A DNA stretch of 64,000 nucleotides from Zygnema cylindricum (Eukaryota; Streptophyta; Zygnematophyceae; Zygnematales; Zygnemataceae). Both the position numbers and the translations under genes were made by a program. Shown in pieces: positions 36,357 to 47,701 of the stretch. Location: positions 62,001 through 126,000 of the forward strand of contig JBBHKE010001766.1 of NCBI GenBank assembly GCA_037447655.1, given 5' to 3'. A model generated the notes under the pieces. It was not told the DNA's origin. It saw only the letters and a program-made list of their open reading frames with translations, and searched no databases. Position 1 is the first letter of the stretch. Every line of letters begins with the position of its first letter.

Positions 36357-39300
36357 CGTTATTAGCCCACTCTGTTGGGTGCTTATTATTAATTGAACGT
36401 TGTTCATATACTAGGAAACCAAGATGAGGGGTGCATTTTTTGTAAATTGACTATAGGGAATTGTGAGTGGCCGTGTACAGCAGCCAAGTGCAAAATTTGG
36501 AGTTCCATTTGGGTTTGGAGGATCTCGATTCACAAGAGGATCTGCGGAGGCAAAGGTGATAGAAGATGATAGAGAAAGCATTTTGTTAGACAAAAGAAAT
36601 GAGTAGGGAAAAAATATACTCACATCGATAGCTAATGGATTAGTACCGGTAGTGGATGTTTAGAAAACCTAGGCAAATGATATTGAAATCTGGGACTTCC
36701 ACAACACTTTGGCAAAATATTTTATTCTCACGTGTCTCACTCAAACACTTGCTACACCTCACCTTCATGTGAACAAGGCGACCTAGTTATGGGAGGCTCT
36801 TGTCAACATTTATAAGAGTGGTACGATTCACCAACAGAAACTTGCAAATCACAAGGTACAAGCATATGTTTACAAATAAGGAAAGATGTTAGACTTTTGT
36901 AATGACTTGGGCAAGTTATAGATGTTAGACTTTTGTCATGACTGGTCGGGTTATTAATAGAGTTGGAGAGTGCAAGGAAAAGGGAAATTGAGAAAGAGAA
37001 GTTAAATAATTTGCTAATGAAACTTCCAAATGATTATTAAAACATTGTTAACAGGGTTCACGATTTGCCAGATCCACGATAGATGTGGAACTCCGTTGTC
37101 AATATGATATTGGTTTGGGAAAGTAAAATTGAGATTCAAAGAGGATGGAAGAGTACTCAAGCATTGGCTACTGGAACTTACCAAGGGTATATGGATTCCA
37201 AAAAACCTTATGGCAACTTTCATGGAGGAGGAAGAGGAAACCAATCGGACGAATCTCGATTAAGGCCTCTGAAAGGGTTCTATCACTTTTATAAGAAGTC
37301 AGGATATTACATGGTAGAGTGTGCTAAACTAACGGAACTAATATTCAAGGTGGGGCAGATCAATAAATCCGCCCCAGAAAAGAAAAAGGTATTGGTGGCA
37401 ACAGAAGTTACGAAAAGGACTTCTGATGAGGACGATAGAGAACTCCTCCTCAATGAGAAGTAGGAGGTGAAAGGTAATCTGAAGATTTGAAAGAGGTATA
37501 AGTGTGCTTTCAGTGGAGTAAAAAAAGCTCATGAAGAAGGATGGAATATTGACTTAGGAGCCTATTTGCATATTTACAGCGAACAACCATTGTTTACCAA
37601 AATTCGAAAGATCCCTACTGTTGAGAGAGATTATGGAGATGGAAAAACAGTTACCCCTAGTTTTGTGGGATATGTGGTAATCATAGACTTAGTTGATGGT
37701 TAGACATCATAGTCACTTTCTCTAATTTTCTTTTTATTTTGGCGTTGAACAAAAATCTTATCTCTACGTCGGTCTAAGATGATAAGGGTTTTGAGACAAG
37801 TACTAAGAAAGAAGTCTTTGTTGCTAGCTATGAGAATGAAGAGTACTTTACAGCTGAAAAGGGTAGCAAAGGAATGATTAGGCTGAATTTGAGTAATGGA
37901 AATATAGGAGTTTACTATGCAGGTGTAAGTGATTTGATGATGTGGCATAAAAGATTGGGACATGTGCATCTAGATAGATTGAAAGAAATGAAGAAAAGGG
38001 GTGTAGTTGAGGGAATACATTTTGGAGATAATGAGACCTTGGATGATTCTAGTGGATGTGCTCAAGGCAAAGCCCACAGATTGCCTTTTCAAAAACCGCA
38101 ATATATAAGGGTGAAAAGGTCTTAGATCTACTTCATACTGATATATGGGGACCGGCCAAAGTGCCATCAATTGGAGGAAAAAGATTTATGCTTTCTATCA
38201 CTGATGATTAGTCTACATACTCTAGAGTATATTTCTTGAAAACCAAATCTGAGGCTTCGGCTTATTCTAAAATGTATAAAGCATGGAGTGAAAAGCTTCT
38301 TCAAACACCTATAAAGATGGTGAGGAGTGATAAGAAAGGGGAATACCCTTCTAAAGAGTTTGAGGATTTCTTGAAAGACGAACGGGTTTAATACCAAAAA
38401 ACTATTCCTAAGAACCCAAAACAAAATGGTGTAGCCAAGAGACTAAATCAGACATTAATTGATAGTGCCCGTAGTATGTTGTCGGATAAGAATTGTGCTA
38501 ACTATCCCAAAAATAGAGTCCTTACCGCGGTATTAAAAGAATAAATACCTTATGAAAGATGGACCAGGAGAAAACCAAATATTCCACATTTAAAGGTGTT
38601 CGGAAATCATGTGTTTAGCCTAAACACAGAAAAATCTGATTGGAAATAAGATGCAAAGGGAAAGCCGTGATACCTACTTGGATATGATGAAAATGTAAAG
38701 GGATATAGACTTTTTGATCTCGGAAGAGAAGACATAATTCTAGTAAAACACTTGGTAGTTATGGATGAAGGAAAGTCCATAGATCCTTTTAAATACACTA
38801 AACTAGTTAAAATTAGAATTGAATCCGAAAATGAGTTAGATTCAGATTCTTCTAACCGAATTCATGTTCAGCCTGACCTTGCAGAGGAAGAGAAAAATAT
38901 GACCGAGAGTGACCCTCTCTTGGAGTCACAGCTTCCAGGCCAAACCAAGGAAGAAAACGAGGAAAGACTGGAAATGGAGGATGAACTTCCGAAGATGGAC
39001 TCCACCGATAGAGGAGAAGATGAAGTTGTTTGAAGAAATTGGAGATTACCCTCTATCCCAGCATCAAAGTTTCAAGGAGGAAGGAGAAGAAGCAAGAGAC
39101 TTCAAGGGAGACAAGTAAACAACAAGGTAACTAAGTTGTCACATTTGAGTGAACCCCAGACTTACTCGGAGGCAGTTAATAGTACGGAAAGTAGTAGATG
39201 GGTGATAACCATTAATGATGAGATGGCTTCCATTATGGAAGAAAACACATGGGAGGTGTTGGATTGTCCTCCGGACAGAAAATCCGCTAGGATGCAAGTG

Positions 39301-39681
39301 GGTATATAAGTTGAAACTCAACCGAAATAACTTTATCGAGCGATTCAATGCCAGATTAGTGGCAAAGGGGTTCACACAGATGAAAGGAATCAATTATGAA
39401 GAGACCTTCGCTCCGATTTAAAGATTTTCCTCTTTCCACATTCTACTTAGTCGTGCGGCATCGGAAGACATGGAAGTGCTCTAGATGGACATCAAAACCG
39501 ATTTCTTACATGGAGAATTAGAATAAGAGATTTTCATGCGACAACCGAAAGGATTTGTGGAGAAAGGAGAAGAAAGTAAGGTGTGCAAATATGATTACTA
39601 AGCTAGTTCCCTCTCCCAAATTGATATTTTGTAGGGAGAAGTGTGGACTGAAAGAAAAGACAGACTAGAAAATGAGGGGAG
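36357..39681 (+). pseudogene. Copia-D: gag-pol lacking most of RT and RNase H
   Basis: A gag remnant lies at 36660-37080 and a knuckle near 37283-37325 has lost its first Cys (FYKKSGYYMVEC). The pre-integrase motif (WHKRLGHVHLDRL) is near 37940-37980 and integrase at 38110-38480. The N-terminal RT part runs about 39190-39590, ending EKGEESKVCK. The frame then jumps directly to the polyprotein C-terminus (LVPSPKLIF, 39600-39630), so YxDD and the RNase H catalytic part are deleted. The interior ends with the polypurine tract AATGAGGGGAG (39671-39681). Many stops. Confidence 0.9.
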
Positions 39682-40393
39682 TGTTGGACAAAGGTATTTT
39701 AACATCTATCTTCTTAGTCAGTCTTTGGGAATTCTACTGTGTTCTCGTACTTGTCATTGTCATTGAGAGCTGGCAAGTACTCATGGCTGCCTGAGAAGAC
39801 AGGCAAAAGGCAGAGCTTGTGTAAAAGGTACTCTGCCAGAAAAAAGAATTGATCCTATGACCTACGGATGACAAACGTACGGAATAGCCATTGTCGTTAT
39901 CAAGTATGTCTTGTTCAATCGATACCACACTTGTATTTGATAAATATTTATAAAGTAAGGTGGCGACACATTTCAACGACATGAAACATTGAAACGTACA
40001 ATGCCGCACGAAATACTGTACCGCATGAAATGAACGAAACGAAATCAAATGTTGTTTTGCGATCCACAGTTCGCAAAGTAAGATGCATTTTCAATAGTCA
40101 AACATGGTGACAACGATATAAATTCAACATTCAACATGGAACGATGATCGTTGAATTTCGACGGTCATACATTATTCGGCGCGCCATTAGATCAAATGAC
40201 CAACATTGATCGCCGAATTACGAACGGACGACACGCATGCAAGGGAGTCCAGGCTACATAAAGGTGTAGTCGGTCAGAGTTTTTCCATGCCAGGGTGCCA
40301 CTTATTCATTGCCAACTTCAAAAGTGCAAATATTATTCTAGAGGCTACATATAAGCTCGACATTCTGTGTACCAATTGAGGTCACATAATAAC
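39682..40393 (+). mobile_element. LTR-V shared between Copia-D and Copia-3
   Basis: Begins TGTTGGACAAAGG right after the Copia-D polypurine tract, and ends near AATAACA (40393) just before Copia-3 leader and gag. It therefore serves as the 3' LTR of one unit and the 5' LTR of the next. At 712 bp it is shorter than its relatives, with promoter parts deleted. The tRNA-like module lies near 39848-39905. Confidence 0.75.
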
Positions 40394-43300
40394 ACACACA
40401 TGCTCTATGTGAAAAAAGGTTTTGGGGGATAGTGAGTGGAGGAGTTAAGCGCCTAACCAGCTCAGTCTTTCCTCCAAGGCTTGGGGTAAGTTGATTTACC
40501 ACGAAAAGAGATCCAAGTCCACCCCAAGACTCGGAGGATGGGGAGAGCATTGTGATGGAAAAGGGAAAACATAAGGGGTCAAATACATCGATAGCAATCC
40601 GTATAGCAACTTGCTCAGCTTTCATGTCACTTATTCCGAGGAATGAGGAGAATGATGTTGACACTTAGGATTACAACAATATGACGGCCAAACACCTCAT
40701 CCTTCGTCATCTCATGGAAGGACTCGCACGTCCTCACTTAGGGGAGGAAAGGGCATCCGATCTATGGGAGGCACTCATGTATATGTACCGAAGAGGTATA
40801 ATTCAGCAGCAGTTGCTGCAAGATCAAAAGATAGACCCATACTTTCATAAAGGAGAGAAGATGTTGGATTTCACTAACGAGCTTTGTATACTTTTCATGG
40901 AGCTAGAGTGTGCTGGAAAAGTAAAAACTGAAAAGGCAAAGGTTAACTCTTTACTCATGAAATTACCTCATAAGTATGAGAATATAGTGAACCAAGTAGA
41001 GGATCTGCCGGACTCTAAGTGAAACTAAAATTCGGTGGTAAGGATGATTCTTGTGCATGAGAATACCATAAAGATTCGGAGGGGAGTTAAGAAAGGGCAA
41101 GCATTGGCAGCTGGACCGAATTAGAGAAACAAGGATTCTATGAAACCTCTTCGATGAGGGGGGGCGAAAAAACCAATCGGAAGATTCGAGAATGAGAGAT
41201 CTAAAGGGGCTTTATCATTTTTGTAAGAAACACTATTTGGCAGAGTGTTCTAAGCTAGCCGAGCTTTGGTTAAAGAAGAGGCAGACCAGTGGACCGCTGA
41301 GAGGAAAAAAAAAAAAACCTTGTGACACAAGTACATGAGGCGGAATCCGAGGACGAGGACGAGGACGATGAGCTCTTATTGGATGCGAAGCTAGAGGCAA
41401 AAACCGAGGTTGAAATTCCACGGAAGGAGAAATGTTCTTTTGGTGAATTGAAAGGTGAAGCAAGTTGGATTGTAGATTCAGGTGCCTCTATGCACATGTG
41501 TAATGACAAACACTTGTTCACTTAGATGAGAAAGATTCCCACTGTAGAGATAGAGTAAGGGGATGGGTTGATAGTCACTACTACTCTTGTAGGATCGAAG
41601 GTCTGAATGTGTTAGTAGAAGGAAAGACATCTATATTCACATTCTCTGATGTATTGTTTATTCTGGAGTTGAACAAAAACCTCATCTATTTATCTATATT
41701 AGATGATAAGGATTTTAATACTTGCACTAGGCAAGGAGTCTTTACTTGTAGCTTTGAGGAGAAAGTTTATTTCACTACTCAAAAAGATAGCGAATGGATG
41801 TTTAGGCTGGTTTTAACCAATGAAAAGAATAAACTTTATTATGCTGGCGTTCATGATATAATGTTGTGGCATAAGAGGCTTGGGCATGTTAATCTATATA
41901 AGTTAAAAGAGATGAAAAAGATGGGAGTAGTGGAAGGGATTCAGTTTCATGAAAGTGATAATCTCAGTGATTGTAGTGGATACGCTCAAGGTAAAGTACA
42001 CAGGTTACCATTCTCAAAAATTGCCACCTATAAGGGAGAAAAAGTCCTAGATTTATTACATACTGATATTTGGGGACCAACCAAAGTGCCCTCACTTTGG
42101 GGAAAGAGATTTATGATTACTATCACCGATGATTGGTCTCCGTATTCGAAGGTGTATTTTTTGAAAAATAAGTCAGATGCTTTGGAATGTTCAACACAAT
42201 ATAGAGCGTGAAGTGAGAAACTCCATGAAAACCCAATCAAGAGAGTAAGGAGTGACAATGGGGGAGAGTACTTCTACAGTATACCTCCAACTAGTTACAG
42301 GATTTTTTGAGGGATGATGGAGTACAACATCAAAAGACAATTCTAGAAAACCCAAAAAATAATAGGGTAGTCGAAAGATTAAATAGGACACTAAGTGATA
42401 GTGCTAGTAGCATGTTGTCTGATAAGAAGATAAGAAAGAGGTTTAGGCTAAAGCAATGAAATGTGCTTATTACCTTAAAAATAGAGTTCTTACTTCGTTA
42501 GTAAAAGGCCAAACACCATATGAGAGATGGACCGGCCGGAAGCCAGACATATCTCACTTAAAGGTTTTCGGCAGCCAAGTGTTCAGTCTAGATATAGTTC
42601 GGTCTAATTGGAAGCTAGATTAAAGGAAAACCGGGATTCTTCTCAGGATAGTATCAGGATGTAAAAGGATACACAATTTATGATCTAAAGAGGGAAGATA
42701 TAATCTTAGTAAAGCATCTAGTAGTTACGGATGACGGAAAATCTGTGGACCCTTTCAAGTATACAAAGTTAGTAAAAATCAGATTTTAGGCAAAAAATCC
42801 CAATGACTTTGACCTTCCTAACTATCCCGGTTTCAAAGAAAATAACATGTTTACAAGTACAAATCATATCGAAAAATATTCGGTCGTGGAAACTCTAGTG
42901 ACATTCCTACCCGAAGCCGAAGACGTGGTGGAAATTAACTCGCAACCAAGGGACAAGGGAGAATAAGAGATTGTTCGAAAAAACCCACGGGAACCATCTA
43001 TTCAAGCAACATATTTTGAGGGAGGAAGGAGAAGCACCAAAAGGTTGCAATAAAAAAAGGTTAACAACAAGGTAACAAAACTATCTTATCCAGATGAACC
43101 TCAAACTTATAGAGAGGCGATGAACTGTCGAAAAAGGAACCGGTGGAAGACAGCCATCAATGAGGAGAGTGCCTTAATTATGGTAGCCGATACTTAGGAG
43201 ATGGTTGATTGTCCACCCAAGCCAAAACCAATCGGTTGTAGATAGGTGTTCAAATTAACACTAAACCTAGATAACACCATTGAGCGCTACAAGGCCCTGT

Positions 43301-44695
43301 TAGTGGCAAAAAGATTTACAAAGACAGAGGGAATCAACTACCAAAAAACCTTTGCCGTGGTCGTTAGATTTCCTTTAGTCCGTATACTTGCCAGCGTGGA
43401 AGCAGCTGAAGACATAGAGGCGCACTATATGGACATCAATATAGCCTTTCTGCATGGAGAATTGGTTGAAGAGATCTTCATGTGGCAACCTGAAGGCTTT
43501 GTGGAGCAAGGAGAGGAGAGTAAGGTATGCAGCTGATTGAATCTCTTTATGGTTTCAAACAGGCGCCTCGGTAATGGAATAAGAAGCTTGATGAGTTTCT
43601 TACCTATCTGGGATATATCCGGATCAGCTCAGATCACTCGATTTATATTTGTGAAGATGAGGAAGGTGTTATTTTTATTGCAATTTATGTTGATGATTTG
43701 CTTATTCTAAGTAAATCAATGGACAATAGTAATAAACTAAAAACAAATCTTAAAGGGAGATTTGCGATGAAAGATATGGGGGAGGCAAGATATATTTTGG
43801 GAATTCAAGTAGAAAGAGACCGAGAAAGAAAGATTATAAGATTAACTCAGAAAGAAGGAATCGAGAACATGTTTGAAAAGTTTCAAATGGATAAGGCTAA
43901 TAGTTGTACAACTCCAATGGAGTTAAAGAAGGGAACTGAGGGGAGTGTGGAAGAACGAGTCATGATCTTAGACGAGGAGTTACGCCCTGAATAATACAAG
44001 GTCATAAAGACTATTTGTTACAGGCAAGTAGTGGGAAGCCTAATCTATTTTATGAATTTTACTCGACTGGATTTAGCTGGAGCTGTAAGAGTGCGGAGTA
44101 GAAGTCTAAATTCTCCCACAAAGAGAGATTAGGAGGCAGCTAAGAGGGTCGTTGGATATTTGATAGAGACTAAAGATCTATGGTTGCATTTGGGTGGGGT
44201 GAATACTTACATCACTACTTGGAGTGATGGTAGTTATGGTGATGCTCTGATGAGGAGATGTACTTCTGGATATGTATTCTATGTGGGTGATTGGGCTTCC
44301 TGTTGGAGCAGCAAACAATAAAAAGGTTATTGCTTAGTCAACAGTGGAGGCTGAGTACATGGCCTCTTTCTCTACTGTAAAAGAATTAATGTGGGTGAAG
44401 TCTTTGCTTCGTGAACTAGGATATGTTACGAGTGGTGTGCGAATTTTTTTTTGTAACAATCAAGCAACCATTTCCATTGCTGCAAAACCTAAACATCACT
44501 TCAAAGCTAAACATATGGACATTAGACTTAGTTTTGTTAAAGAGAAGGTAGAAAACAAGATTATCAATTTAGAGTATAGACCAGATAGTGAGATGGTTGC
44601 ACATATGATGACCAAACATGTGCCTTCCCCTAAATTAGTTTTCTGCATTGTGAAGTGTGGTCTTAATTTTAAAAGTGACTAGAAAATAAAGAAAG
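40394..44695 (+). pseudogene. Copia-3: nearly full-length but broken gag-pol
   Basis: UBN2-like gag lies at 40681-41019 (HLILRHLMEGLARPHL). The knuckle near 41218-41245 lacks its GH. Protease has DSGASMHMC (41474-41500). Pre-integrase (WHKRLGHVNLYKL) and integrase with HTDIWGP and SDNGGEY lie at 41870-42270. Reverse transcriptase lies at 43230-43995 with IYVDDLLIL (near 43684-43710). RNase H lies at 44220-44560 (WSDGSYGD, VEAEYMAS; CNNQ replaces CDNQ). The C-terminus is KHVPSPKLVF (44620-44650). About a dozen stops or shifts break it. It is the most complete plus-strand Copia in the window. Its interior ends at AATAAAGAAAG before the LTR at 44696. Confidence 0.93.
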
Positions 44696-45000
44696 TGTAG
44701 AAATATATATTTCTTTTGGTATTTTCTTGGTTTAAACTTGTAAAATGAAGGCAGAAAAATAGCAGAGGCAGTCTGCCTCTAACTCCTCTCTCAAACCTTC
44801 CCACTTGCCATAGTCACTGAAGGCTAAAGAGGGAGCTACAGCCATGGCTGCCTAAGCTTTCTAGTGAGGCACATAGCAGATCGTTGGTAGATTTACCAAA
44901 AACATTGATGGACCCAGGATTTGATTTTGGTACCTTCCGTTCCTCAAAGTAACCGTTAGCTTTGTCCTATAGTCTAAGACCAGTGTTGAGATATATAGGG
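44696..45000 (+). mobile_element. 3' LTR of Copia-3, truncated
   Basis: Starts TGTAGAAATATATATTTC and shows the AGCCATGGCTGCCTAAGC stretch and the antisense B-box-like GGATTTGATTTTGG. It breaks off at ATATATAGGG where the next element begins. The expected remaining ~700 bp is not found after that element either. Confidence 0.75.
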
Positions 45001-45225
45001 TGTTGATATTTGGGTATTTTCTAGGTCTTTATTAGATAGAAAAGAGTAGAGGCAGTCTGCCCCTGACTCCCTTCTCCAAGCCCCCACACTTGTCGTAGCT
45101 CCCTTCTCCAAGTCCCCACACTTGTCGTAGTCACTGAAGGCTGGAAAGGGAGCTAGAGCCATGGCTGCCTAAGCTCTCCAGAGAGACAAGAATAGCTAAT
45201 ATATGTATATTTACCAAAAAGGTAT

Positions 45226-45310
45226 TTGACGGACCCAGGATTTGATCCTGATACCTACCGACCGTCATCCGTCCCGTAGTCGTTAGCTTTGTCCATTTAG
45301 TCTAGGACTA
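45226..45310 (-). other. tRNA-like stem module in 5' LTR-X
   Basis: On the minus strand: GGACAAAGCTAACGACTACG (D-arm side), CAGGATCAAATCC (T-arm side, 45236-45248) and closing GACGG/CCGTC pairs. It corresponds to 5378-5453 and 48423-48510. Confidence 0.5.
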
Positions 45311-45642
45311 GTGCTAGGACATATATGGTTTGATAGATATTTATATAGTTACAAGTAGGGAATTTCATTTAACTAGATTACTGTATTCAGGGCATAGAAA
45401 CAGTTGTACTTTTAGCACCGGACGAAATAAATAGTACAGATATTTATTTCGACGGTCCGTTTTCGTTACGATGTAAATCGGACGGCCGTGGTAAGCGCCG
45501 ACATCACGGAAAGGAAAATTTGGCAGTTTGCAGACGCCGCCACTCCGGATGACACGTGGCAACATCGTACGGGATTACGGAATTCCCGGAACGGCAGAAA
45601 ACAAATCCGAGAGTGACAAATGTCACACTATGACGACATCGT

Positions 45643-45972
45643 ACAATGTACGTACAGAAAGTACTCCGGCACTTGTACTTTCTTGTACGGTACCGTTTTC
45701 TGACGCGGCATGACTTGGCGCCACGTGGAGAGATAAGATTTGGAGGCAGGAATTCCGGAGAATATAAGAGCGAATCCGGATAGGACATTTGTTGACTTTT
45801 TAGCCATGTTGTACGATGTTCGTACAAAAGGTACACCGGCATTTGTACCTTTATGTACTATACAGTAATGTGATTGGTCCGTACCTCAGTACTAGAGGGT
45901 TTAGAGAGGGGTTTAGGACTTAGAATATTTCGGGTAGGTAGCTGACTCTCCTAGAGAGCACCTTGTATAAAT
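45643..45972 (+). promoter_or_regulatory. Duplicated GTAC-cluster promoter and TATA box of 5' LTR-X
   Basis: Two GTAC arrays (about seven sites at 45650-45695 and about seven at 45812-45895) lie upstream of TATAAAT at 45966-45972. GTAC is the core bound by plant SBP/SPL factors and of copper-response elements. An ACGTGG box lies between and before the arrays. Binding is inferred, not shown. Confidence 0.5.
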
Positions 45973-46341
45973 TGCAATCTTTGGCCAGCCATAACTATCA
46001 ATTCAGTTGACCAAATTCACTCATTCTTTTTGCTGCGGACTCAGGGGAGTCCAAGCTACACAAGGGTGTAGTCGGTCAGAGTTTTTGCCTGCCTGGGTGG
46101 CTGCATTTCTAAGGGAAAGTCAAAGTGGGGGAATGTGTCCAAATCTCATATTCTAACTTTGCATTCTGTGGTGGAACTGAGCACACAGAAAGTGTTATTT
46201 CACAGGGGTGAAGCTTTCATGGGGTTCTGATTGTCAAGGGGTCAATCATTTGGGTTTATATAAACTTGGAGTCGGCTCTATCTAGATTAGCTTCCTTTGG
46301 ACCTGCGAATTCTGTGTGGCAATGGAGCCCATAGAATTTCA

Positions 46342-46357
46342 GGTTATGGGCCCACCA
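46342..46357 (+). other. Primer binding site, perfect half-tRNA-Met(i) match
   Basis: GGTTATGGGCCCACCA follows the LTR terminus directly. It is the exact 16-base complement of the anticodon arm of plant initiator tRNA-Met (TGGTGGGCCCATAACC). Drosophila copia uses the same region of a cleaved 5' half of this tRNA as primer. The ATG at 46346-46348 pairs with the CAU anticodon and is also the first gag codon. Confidence 0.85.
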
Positions 46358-47701
46358 TCTAGGGAGCCTATGTTTGATAGAACAGACTTCACTTATTGGG
46401 AGTTCACGATGGAGGGATTGCTTTTCGAGAAGCACTTGTGGGGAATTGTTTCGGGACAAGTGAAGTGTCCGCCACCGGGCTTTGGAGGAGATCACTATGG
46501 AGAATCATCTGGGGCTGCCCAGAAAACCAACCGGAGTTCAGGTGCAACGGAAGGTGAAGGGAAGATCATTACCGTGGAAGGGGAAATAGGGGAGAAGGAT
46601 AAAGGGACACCTATGGTGAGGGGAGCTAGGCTCTCGCCTACGGTTCCACTTGTGGGGGTTATAACTGAACCAAAAACTGAAGAAAATGATATAAAAATTT
46701 GGGAATATAAAAACACTATAGCAAAACATCTCATACTTAGATATGTGTCTAAGTCTATAGCTATCACTCTTTTAAATCTAACCAAGTCATCGGAAATTTG
46801 GGACACACTAATTCAGATTTATAAGAGTGAGACTATACAGAGGCAGCAGTTAGTAAAACAGGAAATAGAGGCCTATGTTTATAAAGGCGGTAGCATGATA
46901 GAGTTTTGCAATGATATTGCTGGGTTATATGTTGAGCTTGCTAGTGCGGGATATGTAGAATCTGAGGAGAGAAAGATTAATACACTAATCATAAAGCTTC
47001 CATATGAGTACGAAGACATCATTTACCGTATGCAGGGAATGGATGTCTCCTCATGGACTTGGAGCATTACCATGGGGATAATTCTTGTGAGGGAAAGCAC
47101 CTTGGAGCTTCGTAGGGGAAGTGAGAGGGTGACTGCATTTACAGCTGGTGGTGACTGGCGGAAGCGTGATATGAGGAACGACGGTGACGCGCGGAAGCGT
47201 GATGAAAGGAAAAAGGACAAAGGTAAACCTTATCGAAACTTCGGTGGAAGGAGAGGGAGAGGAAAAGAAAGGGGAACTTTGAAAAAGGGGATTTGCTTCG
47301 CTTGTAGGAAACCGGGTCACTATATGGAAGAGTGTCCTCGTTTGGAAGAACTTAGAAGTTGGAGTGTGAATGAGGAGGAAGAAGGGGAAGAGGAGAAAGA
47401 GGATGAAAAAATCTTGGAGCTTCTTCACATCGGTAGAATGGAGAAGAGAGAAAAGTACACAGAAATTCCACGAAGGCAACGGTGTGCTTTTGGAGGTATA
47501 GGGGAAGTAAAGAGAGAGGAGGTACTTGAGGATGTCGAGGAGTGTAAAGTGTATGACTTAGAAATGATAAAGTCAGAACTAGGATCCCTAAGTGAAAACG
47601 GGAAAAATAAAATTAATAAGGATAATTTTATAGGTATTTTGGAATTAGAAAACTGGTCGGAAAGGGAACTTCAACGGATTCCGAGGAAAGGGGAGAAGTG
47701 A
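46346..47701 (+). CDS. gag: Intact Copia-type gag, gag-only element A
   Basis: Open frame of 451 codons starting MGPPSREPMFDRTDFTYWEF; the start ATG lies in the primer binding site. The in-frame ATG at 46321 lies upstream in the LTR and would be outside a normal interior frame. The N-terminal region (residues 1-50) contains FTMEGLLFEKHLWGIVSGQV, typical of Copia gag. The UBN2/retrotran_gag capsid region spans about residues 115-235 (KHLILRYVSKSIAITLL). An Arg/Asp/Lys repeat precedes one intact CCHC knuckle (CFACRKPGHYMEEC, Cys317, Cys320, His325, Cys330), followed by an acidic tail. No protease, integrase or RT follows. It would form particles around element RNA and depend on pol from another copy. 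It is the only long intact retroelement frame here. Confidence 0.88.
   Translation: MGPPSREPMFDRTDFTYWEFTMEGLLFEKHLWGIVSGQVKCPPPGFGGDHYGESSGAAQKTNRSSGATEGEGKIITVEGEIGEKDKGTPMVRGARLSPTVPLVGVITEPKTEENDIKIWEYKNTIAKHLILRYVSKSIAITLLNLTKSSEIWDTLIQIYKSETIQRQQLVKQEIEAYVYKGGSMIEFCNDIAGLYVELASAGYVESEERKINTLIIKLPYEYEDIIYRMQGMDVSSWTWSITMGIILVRESTLELRRGSERVTAFTAGGDWRKRDMRNDGDARKRDERKKDKGKPYRNFGGRRGRGKERGTLKKGICFACRKPGHYMEECPRLEELRSWSVNEEEEGEEEKEDEKILELLHIGRMEKREKYTEIPRRQRCAFGGIGEVKREEVLEDVEECKVYDLEMIKSELGSLSENGKNKINKDNFIGILELENWSERELQRIPRKGEK

Larger units (their letters stand above)
45001..46341 (+). mobile_element. 5' LTR-X of gag-only element A
   Basis: 1341 bp from TGTTGATATTTGGG to ATAGAATTTCA. It is longer than its partner (48232-49394) because of a 34-bp tandem duplication (about 45070-45130) and a doubled GTAC promoter block (45650-45695 and 45812-45895). 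It has GATGACACGTGGC (45549-45561), an inverted CCAAT box near 45871, TATAAAT (45966-45972) and a leader identical in layout to the 3' LTR. Confidence 0.9.

Noticed and set aside
46256-46806. Minus-strand frames over gag
   Set aside because: Shadows of the intact gag frame; no independent support.
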